Origin: Algoriphagus boritolerans DSM 17298 = JCM 18970 | GTDB taxonomy: Bacteria > Bacteroidota > Bacteroidia > Cytophagales > Cyclobacteriaceae | Assembly: GCF_900108085.1 (NCBI RefSeq) | Contig: NZ_FNVR01000017.1 | Location: forward strand, 28,769 to 92,768 | Reading direction: 5' to 3' | Length of the DNA: 64,000 nt | Shown: in pieces, positions 1 through 8,753 of the stretch | How positions within the stretch are numbered: position 1 is the first letter of the stretch | How the letters are laid out: each line of letters starts with the position of its first letter | The notes under the pieces: generated by a model | The model's input: the letters and a program-made list of their open reading frames with translations, nothing else | Told to the model about the DNA's origin: nothing | The model's database searches: none | Position numbers and translations under genes: made by a program

Positions 1-68
1 CCAATTCACCTAACTCCAAAACCTACAAAAATTCTTTTCAATTCTCTATTTTCCGAAAAAATAAGGAA

Positions 69-1295
69 TTGATCAGTAAAAACCCTTTTCGGAATCTGGG
101 GCCAGGCCCTCTAATTGCAGCAGCATTTATCGGTCCGGGTACAGTGACGGTCTGCACCCTGGCCGGAGCAAATTTCGGATTCTCATTACTTTGGGCTTTG
201 GTGCTCTCCATCGTGGCAACTGTTATTTTGCAGGAAATCTCAGGCAGAATCGGAATCGTCACCGGTTCTGATTTGAGCACTTTGCTGAGAAATCAAACCG
301 GAAATCCGGTTTTTAGAGTATTCTCCATGATTTTAATCCTATTGGCGGTAGTCATGGGAAATGCTGCCTACGAATCCGGGAATATCTCCGGCGCAAACCT
401 GGGATTGGCTTTTTATTGGGACGCACCCATCGTGGAGTTTTTTGGCCTACAACTCCAGCTCGGAAACTTCATTCTGGGAACACTTGCTTTTTTACTGCTC
501 TGGACGGGAAGCTACAAAGCCCTGGAACGGATTCTTGTGGGTTTGGTGATTTTAATGTCTTTGGCATTTTCGATTACCGCCATCCTGACCAAACCCGACC
601 TTTCTTCACTTTTAGCAGGGTTTATCCCAAAGTGGGAAGAAGCTGAAATCCCTACTTTAGTGGCACTGATTGGCACTACTGTGGTTCCTTATAACTTATT
701 TCTTTATGCGGCATTGGTAAAAAAACGATGGAAAAATGAAGCAGACCTCCCCCTGATGCGAAGGGATATAGCTGTTTCGGTGATTTTTGGTGGAGTCGTC
801 TCGATGGCCATTCTCATGGTCGGTGCTGCAAACACGAGTACCGAAATCACCTCAGCAATTGACGTTTCCAAAGGATTAGAGTCTGTATTTGGAAGTTTCG
901 CCGGGTACATGATGGGCTTTGGTTTGTTGGCAGCCGGTCTGACTTCTTGTCTCACAGCACCGCTTGCTGCAGGATTTGTAGTGTGTGGCATTATGGATTG
1001 GGATCAGGAGATCAAGTCCAACCCCATGCGCTTGAGCATGGGAGCAATTGTTGGATTGGGGCTTTTGTTCTCTTCATTTGGGATTAAGCCTGTGCAACTG
1101 ATCACCCTTGCCCAGCTCGCAAATGGAGTCCTTTTACCTGTAATCAGTGCTTGGATTATCTGGATTGCTTCGCAAAATTCCGTACTCGGCTTGCATCGAA
1201 ACCGCCCCTTGGCCACCGGGATTGCAGGATGTATTTGGCTGATCACCTTGATTTTGGGGTTGAAGAGTATCGGGACAGTATTTGGCTGGTTTTAA
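69..1295 (+). CDS. Nramp-like metal ion transporter with a non-canonical metal site
   Basis: Polytopic membrane protein of about 408 residues with the Nramp fold signature. The N-terminal LGPG...GPGT segment (residues 10-25) aligns with Nramp transmembrane helix 1, and VVPYN (residues 205-209) aligns with the helix 6 MPHN motif. In classical proton-coupled Mn/Fe importers helix 1 carries DPGN, whose Asp and Asn bind the metal; here it reads GPGT. Helix 6 lacks the metal-binding Met (Val instead). Membership in the superfamily is clear, but the substrate is not and need not be Mn or Fe. The first start codon used here is TTG at 69. The frame stays open to the window's left edge, so the true start may lie upstream. 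Confidence 0.8.
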   Translation: MISKNPFRNLGPGPLIAAAFIGPGTVTVCTLAGANFGFSLLWALVLSIVATVILQEISGRIGIVTGSDLSTLLRNQTGNPVFRVFSMILILLAVVMGNAAYESGNISGANLGLAFYWDAPIVEFFGLQLQLGNFILGTLAFLLLWTGSYKALERILVGLVILMSLAFSITAILTKPDLSSLLAGFIPKWEEAEIPTLVALIGTTVVPYNLFLYAALVKKRWKNEADLPLMRRDIAVSVIFGGVVSMAILMVGAANTSTEITSAIDVSKGLESVFGSFAGYMMGFGLLAAGLTSCLTAPLAAGFVVCGIMDWDQEIKSNPMRLSMGAIVGLGLLFSSFGIKPVQLITLAQLANGVLLPVISAWIIWIASQNSVLGLHRNRPLATGIAGCIWLITLILGLKSIGTVFGWF

Positions 1296-1461
1296 GGTTA
1301 TTCAAGCATTAAGGAAATTTAGAGGGCTGTGCTAGGGCGCTTTTCCGAAAGCAGCATTTGCGAAAAAAAAGGAATGTGTCCAGCGCCTGAAGACGCAAGA
1401 CAACATAGAATATAAAACCTCAATTCCCTCAACTTCCTTAAATAGTGAGAAAGTTTTTGAC

Positions 1462-2361
1462 TTAGAGGTCCCTCGTGCTGAAGGTATCTCCCTGCTTCAA
1501 ATCTCCGGTATCAAATCCTTTTCTGAACCATTTCATCCGCTGGGCTGAGGTGCCATGAGTGAAAGAGTCAGGTACTACCCGTCCTGTGGATTGTTTCTGC
1601 AGTCTGTCATCGCCAATTGCATTGGCTGCATTCAGCGCTTCTTCCAAATCTCCTGCTTCCATCATTCCTACATTTCGCTGACTATGATGCGCCCACACCC
1701 CAGCTAGAAAATCAGCCTGAAGCTCCAACCGGACTGAATTTAGATTATATTCCTTTTCACTGACTTTTCCCCGAAGACTGTGAACTTCATCTGTGATTCC
1801 CATGATTTTTTGGATATGATGACCTACTTCATGCGCAATCACATAGGCATAAGCAAAATCACCCCCGACCCGGAGTTTGGATTCCATATCCTCAAAAAAG
1901 CTCAAGTCAATGTACAATTTCTCATCAGCAGGACAATAAAACGGGCCAGTCGCACTCGATGCTGACCCACAGGCAGATGAAACCGAACCGGTATACAGCA
2001 CTAAAGTAGGTTCTCGATAATCTTGCAACAACTCATTCCAAACCACTTCGGTATCTGCTAGGATGGTAGCCGAAAATTGGGCCAATTCATCCTCTTCGGC
2101 AGTCGGAGTGTAATTGGATTCAGTGGTAAAGCCCTGACCACCCCCTGTAATTAATCCACTTAATAGATTGAGCGGATTGTATCCCATCACAATCGACCCA
2201 ACTATAAAAATGCCCGCGATGATCATCCCGGTTTTGGAAAAAAGAAGTTTCAACAATGGACCTAAGAGCAATGGATTAAAACCACCTGCTCCCATTTTTG
2301 GACCACCTTGTCCCCGTCTGTCATCTACATTGGAGCTTTGTCTTCTTCCTTGCCATTTCAT
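1462..2361 (-). CDS. YpfJ-family neutral zinc metallopeptidase (membrane-anchored)
   Basis: Putative zinc metallopeptidase of the YpfJ/KPN_02809 family (COG2321), 299 residues, close to the family's usual length. The N-terminal region is Gly/Arg-rich and hydrophilic and is followed by one membrane helix (about residues 40-62, LLFSKTGMIIAGIFIVGSIV). The catalytic domain follows and contains the zinc motif HEVGHH (within IAHEVGHHIQ). The motif shows a metal-dependent hydrolase; its natural substrate is unknown for the family. It is transcribed divergently from the DUF1080 gene, with a 103-bp gap between the starts. The ATG start is followed immediately by the basic MKWQGRRQS sequence typical of the family. 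Confidence 0.88.
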   Translation of the reverse strand: MKWQGRRQSSNVDDRRGQGGPKMGAGGFNPLLLGPLLKLLFSKTGMIIAGIFIVGSIVMGYNPLNLLSGLITGGGQGFTTESNYTPTAEEDELAQFSATILADTEVVWNELLQDYREPTLVLYTGSVSSACGSASSATGPFYCPADEKLYIDLSFFEDMESKLRVGGDFAYAYVIAHEVGHHIQKIMGITDEVHSLRGKVSEKEYNLNSVRLELQADFLAGVWAHHSQRNVGMMEAGDLEEALNAANAIGDDRLQKQSTGRVVPDSFTHGTSAQRMKWFRKGFDTGDLKQGDTFSTRDL

Positions 2362-2464
2362 ACTGTATAAAAGATTAGAATTAGGTTAAAATTAACCAAA
2401 TTGAAAGCTGGAAAAACCATTAAAATGGATTTTCAGAAATAATTATTTAAAAAACCCAAAACCT

Positions 2465-3208
2465 ATGACCCTCAAACTTATCGTGAGTGCACTGGCACTT
2501 CTAATTTCCGTGTCTGTAACGGCACAGGAGGCTTCTTATTTAGGAACAAAAGCCCCAAAAGGTGCAAAAGTATACCTGGATGGCACAGCCAAATCATTAC
2601 ATAAAAACTGGAAATACTGGGAAGGCCCACGCTTTTCGGCTGAGATGCCCATCAAATGGCCGGAAGTGACCGATCCGGTAGACGGTGGCAAAGCAATCAG
2701 CAGCAACGATCCTGCAGGAGCGGGAGGAAAATATGGTGCCGCAGATATTGTGACCAAGGATGAGTTTCGTGACTTCGAAGCCCATGTGGAGTTTTTGATC
2801 AAAAAAGAGGGTGGCAACAGCGGAGTCTATCTTCAAAACCGGTACGAAATCCAAATCTTGGATGGAGACTACGGCCTGCATGGCTTGGCCGCAGTGATCA
2901 ATGAGCATCTTCCAACATCCGAAGAATACAATGGCACGGGGAATTGGAATGCCTATGACATTAAATTCCGCGCAGCGCGATTTGTAAATGGTCAGTTGAC
3001 TGAAAAGGCTCGGGTTACCATCCATTTCAACGGAGTAAAAATTCACGATGATGTGGAAATCCAGCAGGTATGGGGGGGTCCAAACTCAGGAATTGATGGA
3101 GGAAATGACGGTGGAAAAGGGATTACAGATACTCCGGGAGGATTGAAGCTTCAGGCTGAAGGACACGAGGTGTTGTATCGGAATATTTGGATCAAACCGG
3201 TGAAGTGA
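2465..3208 (+). CDS. Secreted DUF1080 (3-keto-disaccharide hydrolase-like) protein
   Basis: A 247-residue exported protein. A Sec signal peptide (first 20 residues, ending SVTAQ) is followed by one DUF1080 domain, a jelly-roll fold related to concanavalin-type lectins. Typical family motifs are visible: F(R)DFEAHVEFLIKK, GNSGVYLQNRYEIQI, GNWNAYDI and the C-terminal LKLQAEGHEVLYRNIWIKPV. In Bacteroidota some DUF1080 proteins hydrolyse 3-keto-glycosides; assigning that activity here is inference. No 3-dehydrogenase (Gfo/Idh/MocA) gene is adjacent, so the protein stands alone. The spacing to the next gene includes a short palindrome (TGATCAGTGATCA near 3228) and a short-period A/T-rich repeat tract. 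Confidence 0.85.
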   Translation: MTLKLIVSALALLISVSVTAQEASYLGTKAPKGAKVYLDGTAKSLHKNWKYWEGPRFSAEMPIKWPEVTDPVDGGKAISSNDPAGAGGKYGAADIVTKDEFRDFEAHVEFLIKKEGGNSGVYLQNRYEIQILDGDYGLHGLAAVINEHLPTSEEYNGTGNWNAYDIKFRAARFVNGQLTEKARVTIHFNGVKIHDDVEIQQVWGGPNSGIDGGNDGGKGITDTPGGLKLQAEGHEVLYRNIWIKPVK

Positions 3209-3374
3209 TTGGTTTTCAACGGACTGTGATCAGTGATCAATGTATTCAGACACAGTGGGCAGATTGTAAGTATGAAGTATAAAGTTTGAAAGCTGAAATG
3301 GCAGAGTTTAATCGTCTGTAGACAACTTACCCCTCACGACTTACACAATCTTCACTGCGACTGATCACTTCTTC

Positions 3375-3767
3375 CTAAAATCCCCCTCTAATCGTATCCG
3401 CGACCTCCGCCAATTCCTCAGCTGTAAGCTTCAATTTTGGTCGGGTAAAATTGATATCATCCATCGTCCTTAAGGGTACTAAATGAATGTGTACATGGGG
3501 AACTTCCAGTCCAATGACGGCCACACCGATGCGGGTGCACTTGATCGTTCTGTCCATGGCTTTGGCCACTTGCTGCGCAAAAAGATGAAGTCCTGCCAGC
3601 TCATTTGGCTCCATGTTGAAGATGTAGTCTACCTCTTTTTTGGGTACCACGAGTACATGGCCTTTTACCAAAGGCATGATATCCAAAAATGCGATGTGAT
3701 GCTCGTCCTCGCTGATGATTTGCGCGGGAATTTCCCGATTGATGATTTTGGTGAAGATGGTTGCCAT
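3375..3767 (-). CDS. HIT-family nucleotide hydrolase/transferase
   Basis: A 130-residue protein of the histidine-triad superfamily, close to the length of HinT-like enzymes. The signature HVHIHLVPL (HxHxHxx) lies near residue 93 and provides the nucleophilic histidine, used on nucleoside phosphoramidates or related substrates. The N-terminal TIFTKIINREIPAQII segment is also typical of HIT proteins. Compared with HinT, the ending is EELAEVADTIRGGF. It is the last gene of a leftward run and is separated from greA by a predicted terminator, so it may be expressed partly by readthrough or from its own promoter. Confidence 0.92.
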   Translation of the reverse strand: MATIFTKIINREIPAQIISEDEHHIAFLDIMPLVKGHVLVVPKKEVDYIFNMEPNELAGLHLFAQQVAKAMDRTIKCTRIGVAVIGLEVPHVHIHLVPLRTMDDINFTRPKLKLTAEELAEVADTIRGGF

Positions 3768-3776
3768 ATTTTTCGC

Positions 3777-3802
3777 AAAAAAAATCCCGGAAAAATCCGG
3801 GA
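3777..3802 (-). terminator. Rho-independent terminator after greA
   Basis: On the minus strand TCCCGGA pairs perfectly with TCCGGGA (plus-strand arms 3785-3791 and 3796-3802) around a 4-nt loop, followed by a run of eight T. It sits 8 nt after the greA stop and before the HIT gene. Confidence 0.8.
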
Positions 3803-3809
3803 CAGGTGA

Positions 3810-4283
3810 TTAATAGGTAATATCCAGGATTTCAAACTGTAGTTCTCCTGCCGGGGCATTGATAGTAGCAATATCGCCAATGACTTTGCCAACCAAACCT
3901 CTGCCAAAAGGAGAAGCCAGGGAGATTTTCCCAGCTTTCAGGTCGGCTTCTTCTTCTGAAACCAACTTGTAGCTTACAGTCATTCCATTCTTTACGTTTT
4001 TGATTTTCACTGTGGAAAGAATTCCGACTTTGGACGTATCCATTTGTGAATTATCCAGGATTCTGGCATTTCCAACGACAGCTTCCAGTTTGGCGATTTT
4101 AAGTTCCAATAGCCCTTGCGCATCTTTGGCGGCATCGTATTCGGCGTTTTCACTCAGGTCACCTTTATCTCTCGCTTCGGCGATTTGCCTTGCAATATCC
4201 TGTCGACCTTTCCCCTTCAATTCCTGAAGTTCGTCTTTCAATTTCTTAAGTCCCTCTTCGGTGTAATATTGTACTTTTGACAT
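3810..4283 (-). CDS. greA: Transcription elongation factor GreA
   Basis: GreA rescues backtracked RNA polymerase by stimulating cleavage of the nascent transcript. The protein is 157 residues, the usual length. It begins MSKVQYYTEEGLKKLKDEL and forms the N-terminal coiled coil, whose tip contains the conserved acidic pair in the D-L-SENAEYDAAK segment. The C-terminal FKBP-like domain contains the conserved SPFGRGLVGK. The ATG at 4283 was chosen over one nine codons upstream because it gives the canonical N-terminus and removes an unrelated basic extension. A strong hairpin lies just upstream, so greA probably has its own promoter. Confidence 0.95.
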   Translation of the reverse strand: MSKVQYYTEEGLKKLKDELQELKGKGRQDIARQIAEARDKGDLSENAEYDAAKDAQGLLELKIAKLEAVVGNARILDNSQMDTSKVGILSTVKIKNVKNGMTVSYKLVSEEEADLKAGKISLASPFGRGLVGKVIGDIATINAPAGELQFEILDITY

Positions 4284-4304
4284 AGCTTTAATTCTTTTCG
4301 AAAG

Positions 4305-4350
4305 GCACAAAAAACAAAGTAACGGTCACGTGGTGGAGACCGTTACTTTG
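4305..4350 (-). terminator. Strong bidirectional-type terminator with a 13-bp perfect stem
   Basis: CAAAGTAACGGTC (4315-4327) and GACCGTTACTTTG (4338-4350) are perfect inverted repeats around a 10-nt loop. On the minus strand the stem is followed by a run of T; on the plus strand by CTTTTT. It separates the dehydrogenase gene from greA. Confidence 0.85.
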
Positions 4351-4439
4351 CTTTTTCGCTTATTTTATGCTCAAAGATAAGAAAGGTTTCCGACAAAGCA
4401 AGTCTAAAAAATTGTTCCTGCTTTTCAAAAAGCCATATT

Positions 4440-5372
4440 TCATTCACTGAAGGCCTTTCGTATCTTTTTTGCCAGCACCTTGTTGATTTTCTCATAAGAC
4501 TCAAAAGTCCATCCTGCGACATGCGGCGAAAAGATCACATTTTCGCGTTGAGCGAGTTTTTGAAATTCAGCTTTTTGCTCCGGAGAAAAGTGCTTAAACT
4601 TCTCATTTTCCAGCACGTCCAAAACCGCCCCACGTAAGATTCCCTGATCCAATGCGGTATTCAGCGTAGCAAAACTAATCACTTCTCCCCTTGCAGTATT
4701 GATCAGCCAAAAAGGCTTGGCAAAGCTGACCAATTCTTCCAAAGTGAAGAAATTACGGGTCTCAGCAGTGAGTGGCACATGAATGCTCAGAATATCCGCT
4801 TCGGATTTAAGTTTTTCCCAGATGACTTCCTGCACAGCATCGGATCCGAAGTCCACCTTGTATTTATCGTAGGCCAGGATTTTAACTCCAAAGCCACTCA
4901 ATCGCTTGGAAAAAGCACGACCCATATTGCCAAAGCCCATGATCCCCACGGTTTTTCCCTTGAGCTCATGACCCCGGTTTCCTTCCCTATCCCAGATTCC
5001 TTTTCTTACTTCGGAGTCAGCTTTGATGAGTTGATTTAAAAGTGTCAACAAGCCTCCAACTGCATGTTCGGCGACAGCATCCCTGTTGCCTTTTGCAGCA
5101 TGAAAGAGCTTGACTCCTCTCTCGACCATATAATCCAGATCGATCTGATCCAACCCCGCACCAGCCCTTCCGATAAACTTCAGGTTGACGGCCTTTTCCA
5201 GGAGCTCCCGATCCATGGGGGTTTTGGACCTGATAATCATCCCTTCAAATTCAGCTACGGTTTCCAGAATTTCGGCTCGGGTGATCTTGGGAAAATACGC
5301 TACTTGATGCCCCTGCTTGGAAAGCATTGGCACTATGCTCGGGTGCATTTCGTCAATTATCAGGATTTTCAT
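4440..5372 (-). CDS. D-isomer-specific 2-hydroxyacid dehydrogenase (SerA/GhrA-like)
   Basis: NAD-dependent dehydrogenase of the D-2-hydroxyacid family, 310 residues. The Rossmann dinucleotide motif is GIMGFGNMG (near residue 143). Catalytic residues of the family are visible: Arg in INTARGEVI, Glu in the VLENE region and His in SPHVAGW. It has no C-terminal ACT domain, so it is the short form. Such proteins act as phosphoglycerate dehydrogenase (serine synthesis), glyoxylate/hydroxypyruvate reductase or related enzymes. The sequence alone does not settle which; no serC is adjacent. It starts 4 bp after the mgtE stop, in the same leftward operon. Confidence 0.85.
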   Translation of the reverse strand: MKILIIDEMHPSIVPMLSKQGHQVAYFPKITRAEILETVAEFEGMIIRSKTPMDRELLEKAVNLKFIGRAGAGLDQIDLDYMVERGVKLFHAAKGNRDAVAEHAVGGLLTLLNQLIKADSEVRKGIWDREGNRGHELKGKTVGIMGFGNMGRAFSKRLSGFGVKILAYDKYKVDFGSDAVQEVIWEKLKSEADILSIHVPLTAETRNFFTLEELVSFAKPFWLINTARGEVISFATLNTALDQGILRGAVLDVLENEKFKHFSPEQKAEFQKLAQRENVIFSPHVAGWTFESYEKINKVLAKKIRKAFSE

Positions 5373-5376
5373 TTTC

Positions 5377-6744
5377 TTATAAATTCAGCAAAGACATTGC
5401 GACCAAAAAATAGACTGCTAAACCAATTAAATCGTTGGCTGTGGTAATAAAGGGGCCTGAGGCCAAGGCGGGATTAATCCCAAATCGGTCCAAGACCAAT
5501 GGGGTGAATGTTCCCATAAAGGAAGCTAGAACTACAACCGAAAAGAGGGCGATCGATACCACCATGGCAAACTTGACCTCATTTCCATAGAACAATACCA
5601 CCATGCCAAATACAAAGGAAGCCAACACCAAGCCGTTGATCACAGCGACCAATAGTCCTTTCACAAATCGCCGGGAAAGGCTGTCATCAAATGCGGATTT
5701 ATTAGCCAAAGACTGCACTACCAGCGTAGAGGACTGAATTCCAACGTTTCCACCTGTCGCTGTAATCAGTGGAATAAAGAATGCCAAAGCGGTAACTTTT
5801 GCCAATCCCTCCTCAAAAAAGCCGATAAACCCTGCACCAAAAAGCCCTCCGATAATGCCAATCATCAACCAGGGGAGTCTTGCTTTGGTGAGTTTATAGA
5901 CGCTATCGTATTCATCGACCTGATCCGAGATACCCGACATTGCCTGAATATCCTCATCTGCCTCTTCCTGTACGACGTCCAGAATATCATCGACAGTGAT
6001 CCGACCTACGAGCTTGTTTTTTGCATTGATTACCGGTACCGATTCCAAGTCATACTTTCTCATCACAGAGGCCACTTCCTCCTGATCCATATGAACCGGA
6101 ACCGAAATCACATCTTCATCGTAGATGTCTTCGATTTTCGTGTCTGATCCTGCCAGGATAATTTTTTTGAGCGAAACTCGCCCCAATAAATGCTGCCTGT
6201 TGTCGACAACATAGATGGAGTAAATTTTTTCCACGTTTTCGGCCTGTCGGCGGATCTCATTGATCGTCTGAACGATATTCCAGTTTTTATTGGCACGGAT
6301 AAATTCCTTGGCCATGATACCACCTGCGGTATCTTCCTCATAGCGAAGGAGTTCGAGTATTTGCTCTGATTTGACCCTATCATGAAATTCCGAAATAACT
6401 GCTTCCCGATCCTTTTCAGACAGAAGATTTAGAATATCCGCACCGTCATCAGAGTCCATGAGCTCAATCCAGGCAGCGATTTCCACGTTTTCAAACTCTT
6501 TCAAAACTTTGAAAAGCGTGACCTCATCCAACTCAATCAGAATATCAGCCGCAAGTTGCTTTTCGAGCAGGCGGAGCACATACACTGACTCCTGCATGCT
6601 CAATTCGTCAAGAATCGCTGCAATATCGGCGACGTTTACGCCTTCTAGTGACTCTCTAATGAAATCAACATCCTCTTGCTCAATCCCCAACCGGAGACTT
6701 TCCAGGTATTCCTTGGATAATTCAAACTGCTTAATTGCCTCCAC
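5377..6744 (-). CDS. mgtE: Magnesium transporter MgtE
   Basis: Mg2+ channel/transporter of 455 residues, the usual MgtE length. Order of domains: N-terminal superhelical MgtE_N domain (about 1-130, with the MDSDDGADILNLL segment), two CBS domains (about 135-265) forming the cytosolic Mg2+ sensor, a connecting helix and five membrane helices (about 285-455). The pore motif region LITATGGNVGIQSSTLVVQSLA is present. The start codon read here is GTG at 6744, which makes the gene overlap the end of rsmA by 14 bp and suggests translational coupling. Confidence 0.95.
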   Translation of the reverse strand: MEAIKQFELSKEYLESLRLGIEQEDVDFIRESLEGVNVADIAAILDELSMQESVYVLRLLEKQLAADILIELDEVTLFKVLKEFENVEIAAWIELMDSDDGADILNLLSEKDREAVISEFHDRVKSEQILELLRYEEDTAGGIMAKEFIRANKNWNIVQTINEIRRQAENVEKIYSIYVVDNRQHLLGRVSLKKIILAGSDTKIEDIYDEDVISVPVHMDQEEVASVMRKYDLESVPVINAKNKLVGRITVDDILDVVQEEADEDIQAMSGISDQVDEYDSVYKLTKARLPWLMIGIIGGLFGAGFIGFFEEGLAKVTALAFFIPLITATGGNVGIQSSTLVVQSLANKSAFDDSLSRRFVKGLLVAVINGLVLASFVFGMVVLFYGNEVKFAMVVSIALFSVVVLASFMGTFTPLVLDRFGINPALASGPFITTANDLIGLAVYFLVAMSLLNL

Positions 6745-7516
6745 GTCCTTCTTTGATTTGTTGAGTCAAAAACACAAAATCAGCCACATCCAACTGCTCC
6801 GCACGCTTATCCAAGATGGGATGAGTTTTAAACTCTTCTGTCAGCTCAAATGATTTCAGCGCGTTTCGAAGTGTTTTTCTTCGCGTACTGAAGCCTCCCT
6901 TGACCACTTTAAAGAAAAGCATTTCATCGCAATCCAGTTTTTCCACCGAGTTTCTGGTTAAGCGAATCACTCCAGAATTCACCTTTGGAGGAGGATCAAA
7001 TACCGTAGGAGGCACAGTGAACAGGTACTCGATGTCATACCACGCCTGCAAAAGCACAGACAAAATCCCATAGTCCTTGTTCCCTTTGGGCGAAGCAATC
7101 CGCATCGCCACTTCTTTTTGCAGCATACAGACCACTTCAGTGACGCGATCTTTCTCTTCGAGTACTTTGAAGAAAATCTGGGAAGAAATATTGTAGGGAA
7201 AATTACCTGCTATGGAATATTTTTCCGGCAGAACACGTGACGCATCATACTTCAGATAATCTCCCTCGATGATTCGATCTCCCAACTCCGGGTACTTCTT
7301 ATGCAAGTAAGCGATACTTTCTCTGTCAATCTCGATGAGGTAAAGTTCCTGGGGATTTTTCAGAAGATAATCAGTCAATACTCCCATGCCGGGACCGATT
7401 TCAAGGACTTTATTTACTCCATCATGGCCCCTGACTGCCTTTGCTATACGCTCAGCGATGCTCAAGTCAGTCAGAAAATGCTGTCCAAGATGCTTTTTAG
7501 GTTTGACTTTTTCCAT
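6731..7516 (-). CDS. rsmA: 16S rRNA (adenine1518-N6/adenine1519-N6)-dimethyltransferase RsmA (KsgA)
   Basis: Dimethylates two adjacent adenosines in the 3'-terminal hairpin of 16S rRNA using S-adenosylmethionine during 30S maturation. The protein is 261 residues. Family features: KPKKHLGQHFL at the N-terminus, the SAM-binding LEIGPGMGVLTD, and the catalytic GNFPYNISSQIFF (N-F-P-Y). The ATG at 7516 was chosen because it precedes the conserved KPKKHLGQHF by four codons; the frame is open 30 codons further upstream but with no family similarity. Divergent from pdxA and overlapping mgtE by 14 bp. Confidence 0.95.
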   Translation of the reverse strand: MEKVKPKKHLGQHFLTDLSIAERIAKAVRGHDGVNKVLEIGPGMGVLTDYLLKNPQELYLIEIDRESIAYLHKKYPELGDRIIEGDYLKYDASRVLPEKYSIAGNFPYNISSQIFFKVLEEKDRVTEVVCMLQKEVAMRIASPKGNKDYGILSVLLQAWYDIEYLFTVPPTVFDPPPKVNSGVIRLTRNSVEKLDCDEMLFFKVVKGGFSTRRKTLRNALKSFELTEEFKTHPILDKRAEQLDVADFVFLTQQIKEGRGGN

Positions 7517-7621
7517 CCTTAGGCTGAGATAAATTTTTATAACTTGCAGGCCTAAAAATAAGGGAATATTCCTAAAGGTTCGGGAAATTTGTCCCCGTCT
7601 ACTCATCCATCAGACTATAAA

Positions 7622-8644
7622 ATGAACGTCAGAAAACAAAAACCCATCATAGGTATCAGCATCGGAGACATCAATGGTATCGGAGTTGAAGTCACATTGA
7701 AGGCATTGTCCGACAATCGGGTTTACCAGTCTTTCACTCCGGTGATCTATGGCCATGGGAAAGTGATTACTTTCTACCGAAAGCTGATGAGTTTGGAGGA
7801 TTTCAATTTTACCCAGATTCGTACCTTGGATGAAATCCAGCATCGAAAAGTAAACGTGATCAACGTCATGGAAGAATCTCCTGAGGTGATCCCGGGAATA
7901 GAAACCATTGAGGCTTCGAAAATGGCATTGGAGGCTCTCAAGGCTGCTGTTGCTGACTTGAGAGATGGAAAAATCCAGGCTTTAGTCACCGCCCCTTTAA
8001 ATAAAAGTAACATCAATTCTGAAGATTTTCATTTTATAGGACATACTGAGTTTATCACAGAGTCAGTTGGTGCCAAAGATAGCTTGATGATGATGGTAGA
8101 CGATCAATTCCGAGTGGCCATGGTTACAGGACACCTTCCGCTTGCCAAGGTGCCTGAGAGCATCACCAAGGATAAAATCATTAAAAAATCCACTATTTTT
8201 CTTAAGAGTTTGGAAGAGGATTTTGGGATAAACAAACCAAAAATTGCTGTACTTGGATTAAATCCTCATGCCGGTGAGGATGGTCTATTGGGTGAAGAGG
8301 AGGAAAAAATCATCAAACCTGCAATCAAAGAACTTAAGGATCAAAACAAATACATTTTTGGACCTTATCCAGCAGACGGCTTTTTTGGAATGATGCATCA
8401 ACAAAAGTTTGACGGAGTACTTGCCATGTACCACGATCAGGGACTGATCCCATTCAAGTCAATCGCATTCAGTTCAGGGGTCAATTTCACGGCAGGATTA
8501 CCTGTAATCCGCACTTCGCCGGACCATGGCACAGCGTATAATATTGCCGGTAAAAATCTGGCGGATGAAGGCTCTATGCGGGCGGCCTTACTGCTTGCTT
8601 CAGATATTTTCCAGTTGCATGAAGGAGAGGAAGCAGCGGGTTAA
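7622..8644 (+). CDS. pdxA: 4-hydroxythreonine-4-phosphate dehydrogenase PdxA
   Basis: NAD-dependent oxidation of 4-phosphohydroxy-L-threonine in the DXP-dependent pyridoxal 5'-phosphate pathway. The length is 340 residues, as in the family. Visible motifs are IGISIGDINGIGVEV at the N-terminus, metal-binding His in FIGHTEFI, AMVTGHLPL, and MYHDQGLIPFK, plus RTSPDHGTAY near the end. The ATG at 7622 gives the standard N-terminus; an ATG 11 codons upstream lies in the intergenic region. It is divergent from rsmA across 105 bp. Pairing of pdxA with rsmA is also common in other bacteria. Confidence 0.95.
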   Translation: MNVRKQKPIIGISIGDINGIGVEVTLKALSDNRVYQSFTPVIYGHGKVITFYRKLMSLEDFNFTQIRTLDEIQHRKVNVINVMEESPEVIPGIETIEASKMALEALKAAVADLRDGKIQALVTAPLNKSNINSEDFHFIGHTEFITESVGAKDSLMMMVDDQFRVAMVTGHLPLAKVPESITKDKIIKKSTIFLKSLEEDFGINKPKIAVLGLNPHAGEDGLLGEEEEKIIKPAIKELKDQNKYIFGPYPADGFFGMMHQQKFDGVLAMYHDQGLIPFKSIAFSSGVNFTAGLPVIRTSPDHGTAYNIAGKNLADEGSMRAALLLASDIFQLHEGEEAAG

Positions 8645-8696
8645 CCTGCTTTTACAAAGAAAAATTGGTAGTAACCAAATATAATTTCAGGTTCTG

Positions 8697-8728
8697 TTTT
8701 AGCTATTTTAAAATAATACCTACATTTG
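8697..8728 (+). promoter_or_regulatory. Probable promoter of the DUF177-rpmF operon
   Basis: TACATTTG at 8721-8728 matches the Bacteroidetes -7 consensus TAnnTTTG. TTTT at 8697-8700 stands at the -33 position with 20-nt spacing, one base off TTTG. It lies 25 nt before the GTG start. Confidence 0.55.
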
Positions 8729-8753
8729 CGGACTTAAATCGGGAGGACAAATC

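Noticed and set aside
4000..4227. Small frames on the opposite strand of greA, mgtE and other genes
   Set aside because: They are mirror-image open frames of real genes, with no homology or separate signals.
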